Made by a program: the position numbers and the translations under genes
Origin: Streptomyces sp. TLI_146
GTDB taxonomy: Bacteria > Actinomycetota > Actinomycetes > Streptomycetales > Streptomycetaceae
Direction: 5' to 3'
Length of the DNA stretch: 64,000 nucleotides
Assembly (NCBI RefSeq): GCF_002846415.1
Contig: NZ_PJMX01000001.1
Location: 3,658,001-3,722,000 of the forward strand
The notes under the pieces: generated by a model
Told to the model about the DNA's origin: nothing
Database searches by the model: none
Seen by the model: the letters and a program-made list of their open reading frames with translations, nothing else
Shown: piece after piece, positions 27,427 through 36,280 of the stretch
Position numbering within the stretch: the first letter of the stretch is position 1
How the letters are laid out: each line of letters opens with the position of its first letter

Positions 27427-28833
27427 CTACGGGCGCAGCGTCGGCTCGCGGTCGGGGCTCTGCCGGTCCAGGACCGCGTCGTAGCGCGCCAGCGGCTTCG
27501 GGGACGTCGTCGCCGGTACGCCCGCCCAGCGCAGGATCGCCGACGTCGCCGTCGCCTTCTCCTGGGCCGCCAGACCCGCCACCTTCGACCCGTGGTTGCC
27601 GCCCGCGACCGTGAACACGTACGAGTCACGCGCCCCCGCCCCGAGCCGGAAGCGCTCCGCGCCCCACGGGTCGTTCTGGCCGTACACGTACAGCATGTGG
27701 TCGGCGTGGTGCCGCACCCACATGTCGACCTGCGGCATCGCCGCCGGGTGGAAGCGCATCGGGATGGAGCGCGGGACGAAGTGGCGCGGCGGCTGGTAGC
27801 CGTAGCGGCTCAGGTCGCCGAGCCAGGGCTGCTGGATGGTGGGCGAGCCGAGCTGGGTGCCCGCCTGGTAGTAGTACGGCGTGTACGGCTCCAGGCCCTG
27901 GTCCGTGTAGAACGAGAAGCCGGAGATCGTGTCGACCGTGTCCCAGATCGCCTGGTCGCTCGCGTGCGGCGCGTCCGCCGGGATGGTCGCGCAGTCCGCC
28001 AGCAGGCTGTACTGCCAGAACGCCCACACGTAGTCGAGCACGACCGCCTCGTACGACTTGTCGAGGGAGCCGGTCGTGGTGAAGGTGTAGTTGTTGGCCT
28101 TGGCGTACTCCGCGTACTTGGCCTCCAGCGGCTTGCGGCGCACCAGCGCCTCGCGCTGCACCGCCTCCAGCTTGTCGCGGCACTCCTTGGTGCCGACGTT
28201 CTTGAAGAAGCGGTCGTACGCCGAGTCCTCGTTGTTCACGACGTCGTTGGGGGCGACGTACGCCACCACCCCGTCCATGTCCTTGGGGTAGAAGCGCTTG
28301 TAGTACGTCGCCGTCATCCCGCCCTTCGAGCCGCCGGTGGTCAGCCAGTTCTTGGCGTACACCGGCTTCAGGGCCTCGAAGATGCTGTGCTGGTCGCTGG
28401 CCGCCTGCCAGATGTCCAGCTTGTTCCAGTCCGCCGGGGCGGGCCGGGACGGGGTGAAGTAGCGGTACTCGACGGAGACCTGGTTGCCGTCCACGATCTG
28501 GGTCGGCTCGGAGCGGCTGGGGTTGGTCGAGACGTTGTAGCCGCTGGTGTACATGACCGTCGGGCGGGCGGTGTCCTTGTGCAGCAGGGTGATCCGCTGC
28601 TGGAAGGTGCCGGCGGCCGGGTCGTGGTGGTCCACCTGCTGGGTGAAGTTGAGGACGAAGTACCGGTAGCCGGGGTACGGCTTCTCCTCGATGAGGCTCA
28701 CCCCGGGTATCGCCAGGATGCGGTCCTTTATGTCCGGCTCGGCGGCGGTGGCCGCCCCTGCCGCGGCTCCCGCCACGCTCACCGTGCCTATGAGCACGAC
28801 GAGTGAAAGAAGCCATCTGAGCGTCTTGCGCAT
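27427..28833 (-). CDS. Secreted S37-family tripeptidyl/prolyl aminopeptidase
   Basis: This 468-residue serine peptidase resembles the Streptomyces PS-10/S37 family. It has a Sec signal peptide (LRWLLSLVVLIGTVSVAGAA, cleavage near TAA). The nucleophile elbow is LTTGGSKGGMTATYY with Ser in GGSKGG. The region VDHHDPAAGTFQQRI is shared with S28/S37 enzymes, and AGGNHGSKV near the C-terminus provides the catalytic His, with VYGQNDPWG carrying an Asp. It is exported and probably trims N-terminal peptides from extracellular proteins for nutrition or development. ATG 28833 follows GGGAGAG. A 7-base inverted repeat (TCACGAC/GTCGTGA, 28850-28874) lies in the leader. Confidence 0.85.
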   Translation of the reverse strand: MRKTLRWLLSLVVLIGTVSVAGAAAGAATAAEPDIKDRILAIPGVSLIEEKPYPGYRYFVLNFTQQVDHHDPAAGTFQQRITLLHKDTARPTVMYTSGYNVSTNPSRSEPTQIVDGNQVSVEYRYFTPSRPAPADWNKLDIWQAASDQHSIFEALKPVYAKNWLTTGGSKGGMTATYYKRFYPKDMDGVVAYVAPNDVVNNEDSAYDRFFKNVGTKECRDKLEAVQREALVRRKPLEAKYAEYAKANNYTFTTTGSLDKSYEAVVLDYVWAFWQYSLLADCATIPADAPHASDQAIWDTVDTISGFSFYTDQGLEPYTPYYYQAGTQLGSPTIQQPWLGDLSRYGYQPPRHFVPRSIPMRFHPAAMPQVDMWVRHHADHMLYVYGQNDPWGAERFRLGAGARDSYVFTVAGGNHGSKVAGLAAQEKATATSAILRWAGVPATTSPKPLARYDAVLDRQSPDREPTLRP

Positions 28834-28962
28834 GCACTCTCCCCTGGGGTCACGACGTGACGCGATCGTCGTGAACCTAGCGGGGTGAACACCTGTGCCA
28901 CCAGACCCAATTGCCCTGTCACCGGGTTATGGCAGCGTTGTCATCCTCCGTCCGGGACCGGC

Positions 28963-29358
28963 TCAGCACAGGATCCAGCCCGTGGAGCCGCCGCTGCCCG
29001 CCACCGATCCCGACGCCCGTACACAGCGGTTGATCGCGTGCACCGTGACCGGGCCCGCCTGCTGGGTGAACCGGCCGCTGTCCGAGACCGGACCGCCGCC
29101 GCGCGCCTGGATCGTCACCGACATCTGCCGTCTCGCGCCGGGCGACTTGGCGACGGCCAGCGCGCACGCGTAGCCGTGCGTCTTGTAGACGCGCAGCTCG
29201 CCGGTGGCGAACTTGACCGTCTTGACCTGCCGTCCGCCGCACGAGGCCGCCGCGTCGGCGCTCCCCGCGCCCGGCCCCAGCACAACCAGGGCGGCCGTCG
29301 CCAGGAGCACGGCGAGCCCCGGACCGGCCCGCCCGCCCCGCGTTCCCCCACCGAACAC
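28963..29358 (-). CDS. Secreted protein resembling spore-associated protein A
   Basis: This 131-residue protein has a signal peptide (LAVLLATAALVVLGPGAGSADA, cleavage near ADA-AA) and a mature part of about 95 residues with four Cys. The pattern HGYACALAVAKSPG, then MSVTIQARGG, then DSGRFTQQAGPVTVHA and a final NRCVRASGSV fits the layout of SapA, which coats Streptomyces spores. The resemblance is from memory and moderate. GTG 29358 is chosen over the GTG nine bases upstream, since GGAAGG sits eight bases before it and would touch the earlier one. It lies between the exporter and peptidase genes, with its own gaps, so probably is monocistronic. Confidence 0.65.
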   Translation of the reverse strand: MFGGGTRGGRAGPGLAVLLATAALVVLGPGAGSADAAASCGGRQVKTVKFATGELRVYKTHGYACALAVAKSPGARRQMSVTIQARGGGPVSDSGRFTQQAGPVTVHAINRCVRASGSVAGSGGSTGWILC

Positions 29359-29495
29359 GTTTGCCACCTTCCGTCACATGAACGTATGTGAGTACGGACG
29401 CGCGGGGGCTACCGTCGGTTGCGCGGGGAGCGGGGACGGCCCGCCGCGCGGACCGCCCCCGCTCCTCCTTCGCGTACGTACGCGTACGCGGCCGC

Positions 29496-32400
29496 TCACA
29501 CCGCCGCGGGCTCGTCCTCGCCGATGAAGGTGCGCCACAGGCTCGCGTACCGGCCGTCCTGGGCGAGGAGTTCGTCGTGGGTGCCGTCCTCGACGACCCG
29601 GCCGTGGTCCATCACCACGACCCGGTCCGCGCGGGCGGCCGTGGTGAGGCGGTGGGCGACTACCAGGGTGGTGCGGCGGCCGGTGAGCCGGTCGGTGGCC
29701 TGGTTGACCTGGGCCTCGGTGGCCAGGTCAAGGGCCGCGGTCGCCTCGTCGAGGAGCAGGACGTCCGGGTCGACGAGCTCGGCGCGGGCCAGCGCGATCA
29801 GCTGGCGCTGGCCGGCCGAGAGGTTGCGGCCGCGCTCGGCGACCTCGTGGAGGTAGCCGCCGTCCAGGGTGGCGATCATGTCGTGCGCGCCGACCGCGCG
29901 GGCCGCGGCCTCCACCTGGGCGTCGGTGGCGTCGGGCCGCCCGTAGGCGATGGCGTCCCGGACGGTCCCGGCGAACAGATACGCCTCCTGCGGGACCACG
30001 CCCAGGCGGTGGCGGTAGGCGGTGAGGTCGAGCGAGCGCAGATCGGTGCCGTCGGCGGTGACCCGGCCGCCGGTCGGGTCGTAGAACCGCGCGACCAGCT
30101 TGACCAGCGTCGACTTGCCCGCGCCGGTCTCGCCGACGAAGGCGACGGTCTGCCCGGCCGGGATCCGCAGGTTGACGCCCGACAGCGCCTCCTCCTCGTC
30201 GCCGTACGCGAAGTCGACGTCCTCGAAGGCGATCTCGCCGCGCAGCGAGAGGACGTCCAGCGGCTCGGCGGCCGCCTTCGTGGAGGTGGGCTCGCGCAGC
30301 AGCTCCTGGATGCGCTTGAGCGAGACGGCGGCCTGCTGGTAGCCGTCGAAGACCTGCGAGAGCTGCTGTACGGGGGCGAAGAACAGGTCGATGTAGAGCA
30401 GATAGGCGACCAGCGCGCCGGTCGTCAGGGTGCCCGCGTCGACCCGGTGGGCACCGACGATCAGCACCGAGGCCGCCGCGACCGACGACAGGAGCTGGAC
30501 GAACGGGAAGTACACCGAGATCAGCCACTGGCCGCGGATGCGGGCCGTGCGGTAGTCGGCGCTGCGGGCGGTGAACCGCGCGGCGCCGTCGCGCTCGCGG
30601 CCGAAGGCCTGGACGATCCGCAGCCCGCTGACCGACTCCTGGAGGTCGGCGTTGACCCCGGCGACCCGCTCGCGGGCCAGCTCGTACGCCTTCACGCTCT
30701 GCTTGCGGAAGAAGTAGGTGCCGATGATCAGCGGCGGCAGGGTGGCGAAGACGACCAGGGCGAGCTGGAGGTCGATGACCAGGAGCGCCAGCATGATGCC
30801 GAAGAAGGTGACGACGGAGACGAACGCGGTGACCAGGCCGGTCTGCAGGAAGGTGGCCAGCGCGTCGACGTCGGTGGTCATCCGGGTCATGATCCGGCCG
30901 GTGAGCTCGCGCTCGTAGTAGTCCAGGCCGAGCCGCTGGAGCTGGGCGAAGATCTTCAGGCGGAGGCTGTAGAGGACGCGCTCGCCGGTGCGCCCGGTCA
31001 TCCGGGTCTCGCCGAACTGCGCGGACCACTGGACCAGCACGGTCAGCAGGGCCAGGCCCGCGGCCGCCCACACCGCGCCGAGCGCCAGCTTGGATACACC
31101 TTGGTCGATGCCGTGCCGGATCAGGACCGGCAGCAGCAGGGACATGCCCGCGTCGACCGCGACGAGCGCGAGGCTGACGCAGAGCGGCTTGCCGAAGCCG
31201 CGCAGCAGCCGGCGCAGCCCGTACGACTCCTCGGGCTGTACAGCCCGGGCCTCGTCGATGCCCGGGGTGTCGTCGGCCGGGGGCAGCGCCTCGACCTGGG
31301 CGAGGAGTTCGGGGGTGGCCGGCATGCCGCCGGGGGCCGAGGAGACGGGCTTGTCCTCGCGGATCCACAGCGGGGGCGTGATGCCCCGCTCGGCGTCGAA
31401 CTCGGCGTCCAGCTCGTCCCGTACCGTCCGGTCCTCCACCGCCTCGACGGGCACCACGTGGCCGGGCGAGACGGCGCCCAGCTCGTCGGGGTCGGTCAGC
31501 AGACGGCGGTAGAGCGCCGAGTCGCGCTGGAGCTCCTCGTGGGTGCCGAGCGCGGCCAGGCGGCCACCGTCGAGGACGGCGATGCGGTCGGCGAGGTTGA
31601 GGGTGGAGCGGCGGTGGGCGATGAGCAGCGTGGTGCGCCCGGCCATCACGGACTTCAGGGCCTCGTGGATCTCGTGCTCCACGCGCGCGTCCACGGCCGA
31701 GGTGGCGTCGTCCAGGACCAGCAGGCGCGGGTCGGTGAGGATGGCGCGGGCCAGGGCGACGCGCTGGCGCTGGCCGCCGGAGAGGGTCAGGCCGTGCTCG
31801 CCGACCGTGGTGTCGTAGCCGTCGGGCAGATCGGCGATGAAGCGGTCCGCCTGCGCGGCGCGCGCGGCGGCCTCGATCTCCTCCTGGGTGGCGTCCGGCT
31901 TCCCGTACGCGATGTTGGCGCGCACGGTGTCGGAGAAGAGGAAGCTGTCCTCCGGCACCAGGCCGATGGCGGCGCGCAGCGAGGCGAGGGTCAGCTCGCG
32001 CACGTCGTGGCCGCCGACAAGGACGGCGCCGTGGGTGACGTCGTAGAAGCGCGGCAGCAGCAGCGAGACGGTGGACTTGCCGGAGCCGGAGGCGCCGACC
32101 ACGGCGACGGTCTCGCCGGGGCGGATCTCCAGGGAGAAGCCGTCCAGGACCGGGCGCCCGTCCTCGTAGCCGAAGCGCACGTCGTCGAACTCGACGGTGG
32201 CCGGGGCGTCGGCGGGCAGCTCCTTGGTGCCGTCGGCGATGGACGGCTCGGTGTCGATCAGCTCCAGGACGCGTTCGACGCCCGCGCGGGCCTGCTGGCC
32301 CACGGTGAGCACCATGGCCAGCATCCGCACCGGCCCGACGAGCTGCGCCAGATAGGTGGAGAACGCCACGAAGGTGCCGAGCGTGATCTCGCCGCGGGTG

Positions 32401-33203
32401 GCGAGCCAGCCGCCGAGCGCCAGCATGGCGACCTGGCCGAGCGCGGGGACGGCCTGGAGGGCCGGGGTGTAGCGGGAGTTCAGCTTGATGGTGCGCAGCC
32501 GCCCGGCGAAGAGCTTGCGGCCCACCTCGCGGAGCTTGCCGGTCTCCTGCTCCTCCTGGCCGAAGCCCTTGACCACGCGGACGCCGGAGACGGCGCCGTC
32601 GACGACGCCCGCGACGGCCGCCGCCTGGCCCTGGGCGTACCAGGTGGCGGGGAAGAGCCGGGTGCGGCTGAGCCGGGCGATGAACCACAGCGCGGGCGCC
32701 ACGGCCAGCGCGACCAGGGTCAGCAGCGGGGAGAGCCAGGCCATGATCGCCAGGGAGATCAGGAAGAGCAGGATGTTGCCGATGGTCATCGGCAGCATGA
32801 AGAGCAGGCCCTGGATGAGCTGGAGGTCGCTGGTGGCGCGGCCGACGACCTGGCCGGTGGACAGCTCGTCCTGGCGCCGCCCGTCCAGCTTGGTGATCGT
32901 CGCGTACATCTCGGTGCGCAGGTCGTGCTGGACGTCGAGGGCGAGGCGGCCGCCGTAGTAGCGGCGTATGTACGTCAGGGCGTACACCACGACCGCCGCG
33001 GCTATGAGCAGGCCGGTCCAGACCGCGAGGGAGCGGGTGTGGGCCCCGATCACATCGTCGATGATCACCTTGGTGACCAGCGGGACCAGAGCCATCACCG
33101 CCATGCCGCCGAGCGACGACCCGAGCGCCAGCACGACATCGCGCCGGTACCGCCAGGCGTACCCGGTGAGCCGCCGTGCCCACCCCTGCTCTGCCGCCGC
33201 CAC
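29496..33203 (-). CDS. Fused full-length ABC exporter (TMD-NBD-TMD-NBD)
   Basis: This 1235-residue ABC protein unites two half-transporters. NBD1 has GASGSGKST, LSGGQRQR and LVLDDATSA, where the usual catalytic Glu is Asp. NBD2 has GETGAGKST, LSAGQRQL and LLLDEATAA. Each half has about six membrane helices. The Asp in NBD1 and the altered LSAGQ in NBD2 lie on the same composite ATP site, as in heterodimeric exporters such as TM287/288 with one degenerate site. The GTG at 33203 is preferred because GGGAGG lies six bases upstream; another GTG at 33251 lacks one. It probably exports lipids or drugs. It is monocistronic. Confidence 0.9.
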   Translation of the reverse strand: MAAAEQGWARRLTGYAWRYRRDVVLALGSSLGGMAVMALVPLVTKVIIDDVIGAHTRSLAVWTGLLIAAAVVVYALTYIRRYYGGRLALDVQHDLRTEMYATITKLDGRRQDELSTGQVVGRATSDLQLIQGLLFMLPMTIGNILLFLISLAIMAWLSPLLTLVALAVAPALWFIARLSRTRLFPATWYAQGQAAAVAGVVDGAVSGVRVVKGFGQEEQETGKLREVGRKLFAGRLRTIKLNSRYTPALQAVPALGQVAMLALGGWLATRGEITLGTFVAFSTYLAQLVGPVRMLAMVLTVGQQARAGVERVLELIDTEPSIADGTKELPADAPATVEFDDVRFGYEDGRPVLDGFSLEIRPGETVAVVGASGSGKSTVSLLLPRFYDVTHGAVLVGGHDVRELTLASLRAAIGLVPEDSFLFSDTVRANIAYGKPDATQEEIEAAARAAQADRFIADLPDGYDTTVGEHGLTLSGGQRQRVALARAILTDPRLLVLDDATSAVDARVEHEIHEALKSVMAGRTTLLIAHRRSTLNLADRIAVLDGGRLAALGTHEELQRDSALYRRLLTDPDELGAVSPGHVVPVEAVEDRTVRDELDAEFDAERGITPPLWIREDKPVSSAPGGMPATPELLAQVEALPPADDTPGIDEARAVQPEESYGLRRLLRGFGKPLCVSLALVAVDAGMSLLLPVLIRHGIDQGVSKLALGAVWAAAGLALLTVLVQWSAQFGETRMTGRTGERVLYSLRLKIFAQLQRLGLDYYERELTGRIMTRMTTDVDALATFLQTGLVTAFVSVVTFFGIMLALLVIDLQLALVVFATLPPLIIGTYFFRKQSVKAYELARERVAGVNADLQESVSGLRIVQAFGRERDGAARFTARSADYRTARIRGQWLISVYFPFVQLLSSVAAASVLIVGAHRVDAGTLTTGALVAYLLYIDLFFAPVQQLSQVFDGYQQAAVSLKRIQELLREPTSTKAAAEPLDVLSLRGEIAFEDVDFAYGDEEEALSGVNLRIPAGQTVAFVGETGAGKSTLVKLVARFYDPTGGRVTADGTDLRSLDLTAYRHRLGVVPQEAYLFAGTVRDAIAYGRPDATDAQVEAAARAVGAHDMIATLDGGYLHEVAERGRNLSAGQRQLIALARAELVDPDVLLLDEATAALDLATEAQVNQATDRLTGRRTTLVVAHRLTTAARADRVVVMDHGRVVEDGTHDELLAQDGRYASLWRTFIGEDEPAAV

Positions 33204-33287
33204 TGGTGCCTCCCGTTTGTCCGCTCCGCCGGAAGGCTCCAACGCCGTCACCGGCGGATTTCATCCCGCGGCAACATTCGGAAGCGA

Positions 33288-33323
33288 AAGACCCGCCTCT
33301 GGTCCTAGGACCGGGCGGGTCTT
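33288..33323 (-). terminator. Intrinsic terminator after the serine hydrolase gene
   Basis: AAGACCCGCC (33288-33297) pairs with GGCGGGTCTT (33314-33323), and the loop itself contains GGTCC-ta-GGACC. It starts 20 bases past the stop of the minus-strand serine hydrolase and ends the transcript before the exporter gene. Confidence 0.8.
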
Positions 33324-33343
33324 CCTGGGGGTGCTTACGGGCC

Positions 33344-34330
33344 CTAGTGGCTCTGGACCGTCGAGACGAGGTCGCGGCCCGCGGGTGCCTCGGGCACCGG
33401 CGGGACGGCCTCGCTCGCCACGGTCGGCCGCTTCGGCGGGTTCCAGGGCTTACCGCCCTCGGCCGGGCGGCCGAGGTCAGCGTGGACCGCGCGGGCGACG
33501 GCCTCGATGGTGCTGATGCCCTGGCCCATCGTGCCGTTGTCCTCGGTGAGGACGGCGATGCCGTAGTCGTGGCCGTTGTCGGTGAAGGCGCCGATGCTGT
33601 GCACCCGCCAGCCGTGCGTGGCGCGCGACAGCCAGCCGTTCTTGACGTGCACGGTCGTCCCGCCCTGGACGCCGGCCGGGGTGCCCCAGCGCTGGTCGGA
33701 CCGGACGCGGTTCATCAGGCCCAGCTCGTACTCGCGGGCGTTCTCGCTGAGCACCGAGTTGGGGGAGGTCAGCAGCGCGAGCAGCTTGGCCTGGTCGCGG
33801 GCGGTGATCCGGGTCAGGCCCCAGTAGCCGCCGGAGCCCGGCGTCGTCTGGGTCATCCCGGCGGCCCTGAGGAACGCGGACACCTTGGCGGTGCCGAGCT
33901 GCTTCCACAGGGCGCTCGTCGAGTCGTTGTCCGACGCGGTGATCATCTTGGTGGCGAGGGTGCGCTCGGTGGAGGTGAGCGAGCGGTGCTGCTTGTCCGC
34001 GTCCCACAGCAGCGTCGCGAGCACGGTGGCCTTGACCACGCTCGCGGAGTCGAAGGTGTCGGTGGCCCGCAGCTCGCACCGGGTGTTGGTGGAGCGGTCG
34101 TACAGGGCGACGGCCGTCAGCGACGAGCGGCCGCCGAGCGCCGAGGTGATGTCCTTGGACAGCTTGGCCGCGAGCCCGGCCTTGCTGGACGTGCAGGTCA
34201 CCGATGCCGCGGCGGAGGCCGGCGCGGCACCCGCGACCACCGGCGCGAGCACACCCGCGGCGACGGCCAAGGAGAGCGCGCCGCGCCGGGCGCGGCGGGA
34301 TATTCGGGCCGTGCGGAGTTGTCTGGGCAA
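33344..34330 (-). CDS. Secreted serine hydrolase (class A beta-lactamase/PBP fold)
   Basis: This 328-residue exported protein has a signal with a twin-arginine-like start (SRRARRGALSLAVAAGVLAP, cleavage near ASA). The active-site triad of the serine beta-lactamase/DD-peptidase fold is present: SVVK with Ser97 and Lys100, SDN at 133-135, and KNG at 230-232 in place of the usual KTG. A class A Glu166-type omega-loop motif is not obvious, so true beta-lactamase activity is uncertain. A TTG start is inferred from AGGGA five bases upstream and from the signal. It may act on peptidoglycan. A terminator follows. Confidence 0.82.
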   Translation of the reverse strand: MPRQLRTARISRRARRGALSLAVAAGVLAPVVAGAAPASAAASVTCTSSKAGLAAKLSKDITSALGGRSSLTAVALYDRSTNTRCELRATDTFDSASVVKATVLATLLWDADKQHRSLTSTERTLATKMITASDNDSTSALWKQLGTAKVSAFLRAAGMTQTTPGSGGYWGLTRITARDQAKLLALLTSPNSVLSENAREYELGLMNRVRSDQRWGTPAGVQGGTTVHVKNGWLSRATHGWRVHSIGAFTDNGHDYGIAVLTEDNGTMGQGISTIEAVARAVHADLGRPAEGGKPWNPPKRPTVASEAVPPVPEAPAGRDLVSTVQSH

Positions 34331-34356
34331 AGCGTCCCTGTCCCCTGGAAGTCGTG

Positions 34357-34387
34357 AGACGGGCGCGCCTGTGTGGTGCGCCCGTCT
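34357..34387 (-). terminator. Intrinsic terminator after the ThDP-enzyme gene
   Basis: AGACGGGCGC (34357-34366) and GCGCCCGTCT (34378-34387) form a ten-base stem with an 11-base loop, about 100 bases beyond the stop of the ThDP enzyme on the minus strand. Confidence 0.7.
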
Positions 34388-34484
34388 GAGATGACCAGCC
34401 GAGGACGGGAAAGTTGCCCGCCGAAGACGTTGAAATCTGTCACAGCTCTGTCACCGGCAGACCCAAAACGGTCCGATTCCGGCC

Positions 34485-36158
34485 TTACCGATGCGTCGGA
34501 GCGAACATCCTCAGTACGGCGGGCAGCACGACCACTGAGGGCCCGGGGGCCGCCAGCGCCTTGCCCAGGTCCTCCTGGAGCGACTCGACGCTGGTACGGA
34601 CCGCCGGGACGCCGAAGGACCGCGCCAGCGCGACGAAGTCCGGGCGGGCCAGCTCGGTGGCGGTGGCCTCGCCGAACGCGTCCGTCATGTACTCGCGCAG
34701 GATCCCGTAGCCGCCGTCGTCCACGATCAGCCAGGTCACCGGCAGGTCGTACTGCTTCGCGGTGGCGAGCTCCGCGAGCGAGTACATCGCGCCGCCGTCG
34801 CCGGAGACCGCGAGCACCGGCCGCGTCGGGTCGGCGGTCGCGGCCCCGATCGCCGCCGGGAAGGCGTAGCCGAGGCCGCCCGCGCCCTGCGCCGAGTGCA
34901 GCGCGCCCGGCCAGGCGGACCAGGCCCAGTACGCCAGGATCGTCATGTCCCAGAAACTGGGCGCCTCGCGGGGCAGCGCCGCGCGCACATCGGCCAGGAT
35001 CCGCTGCTCGGTGTCCAGGCCCTGCCCCGCGATGCGCTCGCGCACCTTCGCCAGGACGGTCCGCACGGAGTCGGCCGCCGCCGGGTCGGTGCGCTCGCCC
35101 ACGGTCTCCAGGAGCGCGGAGAGCGCGATGCGGGCGTCCGCGTGGATGCCGAGCGCCGGGTGGTTGGACTCCAGCTTGCCGAGGTCCGCCTCGATCTGGA
35201 TCACCCGGCCGCGCGGCCTGAACGTGTGGTAGTTCGAGGAGAGTTCACCCAGGCCCGAGCCCACCACGAGCAGGACGTCGGCGTCCTCCAGGAAGTCGGT
35301 GGTGTGCCGGTCCTCCATCCAGGACTGGAGCGAGAGCGGGTGCTCCCAGGGGAACGCGCCCTTGCCGCCGAAGGTGGTGACGACCGGCGCGTCCAGCCGC
35401 TCGGCGAGCGCGCGGAGCTTGCCGGAGGCGTCGGCGCGTACGACACCGCCGCCCGCGATGATCGCCGGGCGGGCCGCACGGGTCAGCAACTCGGCGGCCA
35501 CGGCGGTCAGTTCGGGGCGCGGCACCAGGTCGCGCGGGGTCGCGTCGACGGCCGTGACGACCGGCAGGCGGGCCTCGGCGAGCAGCACGTCCTGCGGGAT
35601 CTCCACCCAGACCGGGCCGTGCGGGGCGGTCAGCGCCGACTCCCAGGCCGCCGCGATCGCGGACGGGATCTGGGACTGGGTGCGGACGGTGTGCACGGAC
35701 TTCACGACGTCCCGGAACGAGCTCTGCTGGTCGCGGAGTTCGTGCAGATGGCCGTGGCGCCCGCCGCCGAGCCCGGCCGTGGGCACCTGGCTGGCGATGG
35801 CGAGCACGGGGGCGCTCGCCGCGGCCGCCTCCTGGAGCGCGGCCAGCGACATCAGGGCGCCGGGCCCGGTGGACAGCAGCAGCGGGGCCGCCTCGCCGGT
35901 GACCCGGCCGTACGCGTCGGCGGCGAAGCCCGCGTTGTTCTCGGCGCGCAGCCCCACGTACGCCATCGACGAGCGCCGCAGCGCGTCGAACATCCCGAGG
36001 GCGTGCTGCCCGGGCAGCCCGAAGACGGTGGTGGCGCCGAGCCCCCGCAGGGTCTCGACGACCAGGTCACCGCCGATGCGGCCGGGCGGCGGATCGAGGG
36101 CGGCCCGCACCTGCGCCGGGGTGGGCCGCAGAACGAGGTCGTGATCGTGCACCTGCAT
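34485..36158 (-). CDS. ThDP-dependent enzyme (acetolactate synthase/CeaS superfamily)
   Basis: This 557-residue ThDP enzyme has the three-domain layout of acetolactate synthase relatives. The catalytic Glu lies in LRAENNAGFAADAYGR near residue 70. The ThDP/Mg motif starts VSGDGGAMYSLAEL and ends WLIVDDGGYG (DD in place of NN). TFGGKGAFPWEHPL is typical of non-biosynthetic family members, and no regulatory subunit gene is nearby. ATG 36158 follows AGAGGAC. It is followed upstream, in transcription order, by a ureohydrolase gene on the same strand 122 bases away. That pairing recalls carboxyethylarginine synthase and amidinohydrolase of clavam pathways, but the reaction here is unknown. Confidence 0.8.
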   Translation of the reverse strand: MQVHDHDLVLRPTPAQVRAALDPPPGRIGGDLVVETLRGLGATTVFGLPGQHALGMFDALRRSSMAYVGLRAENNAGFAADAYGRVTGEAAPLLLSTGPGALMSLAALQEAAAASAPVLAIASQVPTAGLGGGRHGHLHELRDQQSSFRDVVKSVHTVRTQSQIPSAIAAAWESALTAPHGPVWVEIPQDVLLAEARLPVVTAVDATPRDLVPRPELTAVAAELLTRAARPAIIAGGGVVRADASGKLRALAERLDAPVVTTFGGKGAFPWEHPLSLQSWMEDRHTTDFLEDADVLLVVGSGLGELSSNYHTFRPRGRVIQIEADLGKLESNHPALGIHADARIALSALLETVGERTDPAAADSVRTVLAKVRERIAGQGLDTEQRILADVRAALPREAPSFWDMTILAYWAWSAWPGALHSAQGAGGLGYAFPAAIGAATADPTRPVLAVSGDGGAMYSLAELATAKQYDLPVTWLIVDDGGYGILREYMTDAFGEATATELARPDFVALARSFGVPAVRTSVESLQEDLGKALAAPGPSVVVLPAVLRMFAPTHR

Positions 36159-36184
36159 GTCCTCTCCGAGCGCCCCGCGCCCCG

Positions 36185-36260
36185 TAAGGAGCGCGGGGCT
36201 GTGACATGTGCGGCTCCGCCGCGTGGGCGCGACCAGCCACATCCGGCCCGCAGCCGACTA
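36185..36260 (-). repeat. Dispersed intergenic element, variant B
   Basis: It begins AAGGAGCGCGGGGCTGTGAC, continues through CATGTGCGGCTCCGCCGCGT and GGGCGCGACCAGCCACAT, and ends with CGGCCCGCAGCCGACTA. It is the second copy of the variant seen at 13581-13653 and fills the gap between the ureohydrolase and ThDP-enzyme genes. Confidence 0.85.
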
Positions 36261-36280
36261 ACCACACGTCCAGCGGAGCG

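Noticed and set aside
29388..33308. A plus-strand open frame of over 1300 codons opposite the ABC exporter
   Set aside because: Same antisense effect; the minus-strand reading has all ABC motifs, the plus-strand reading has none.
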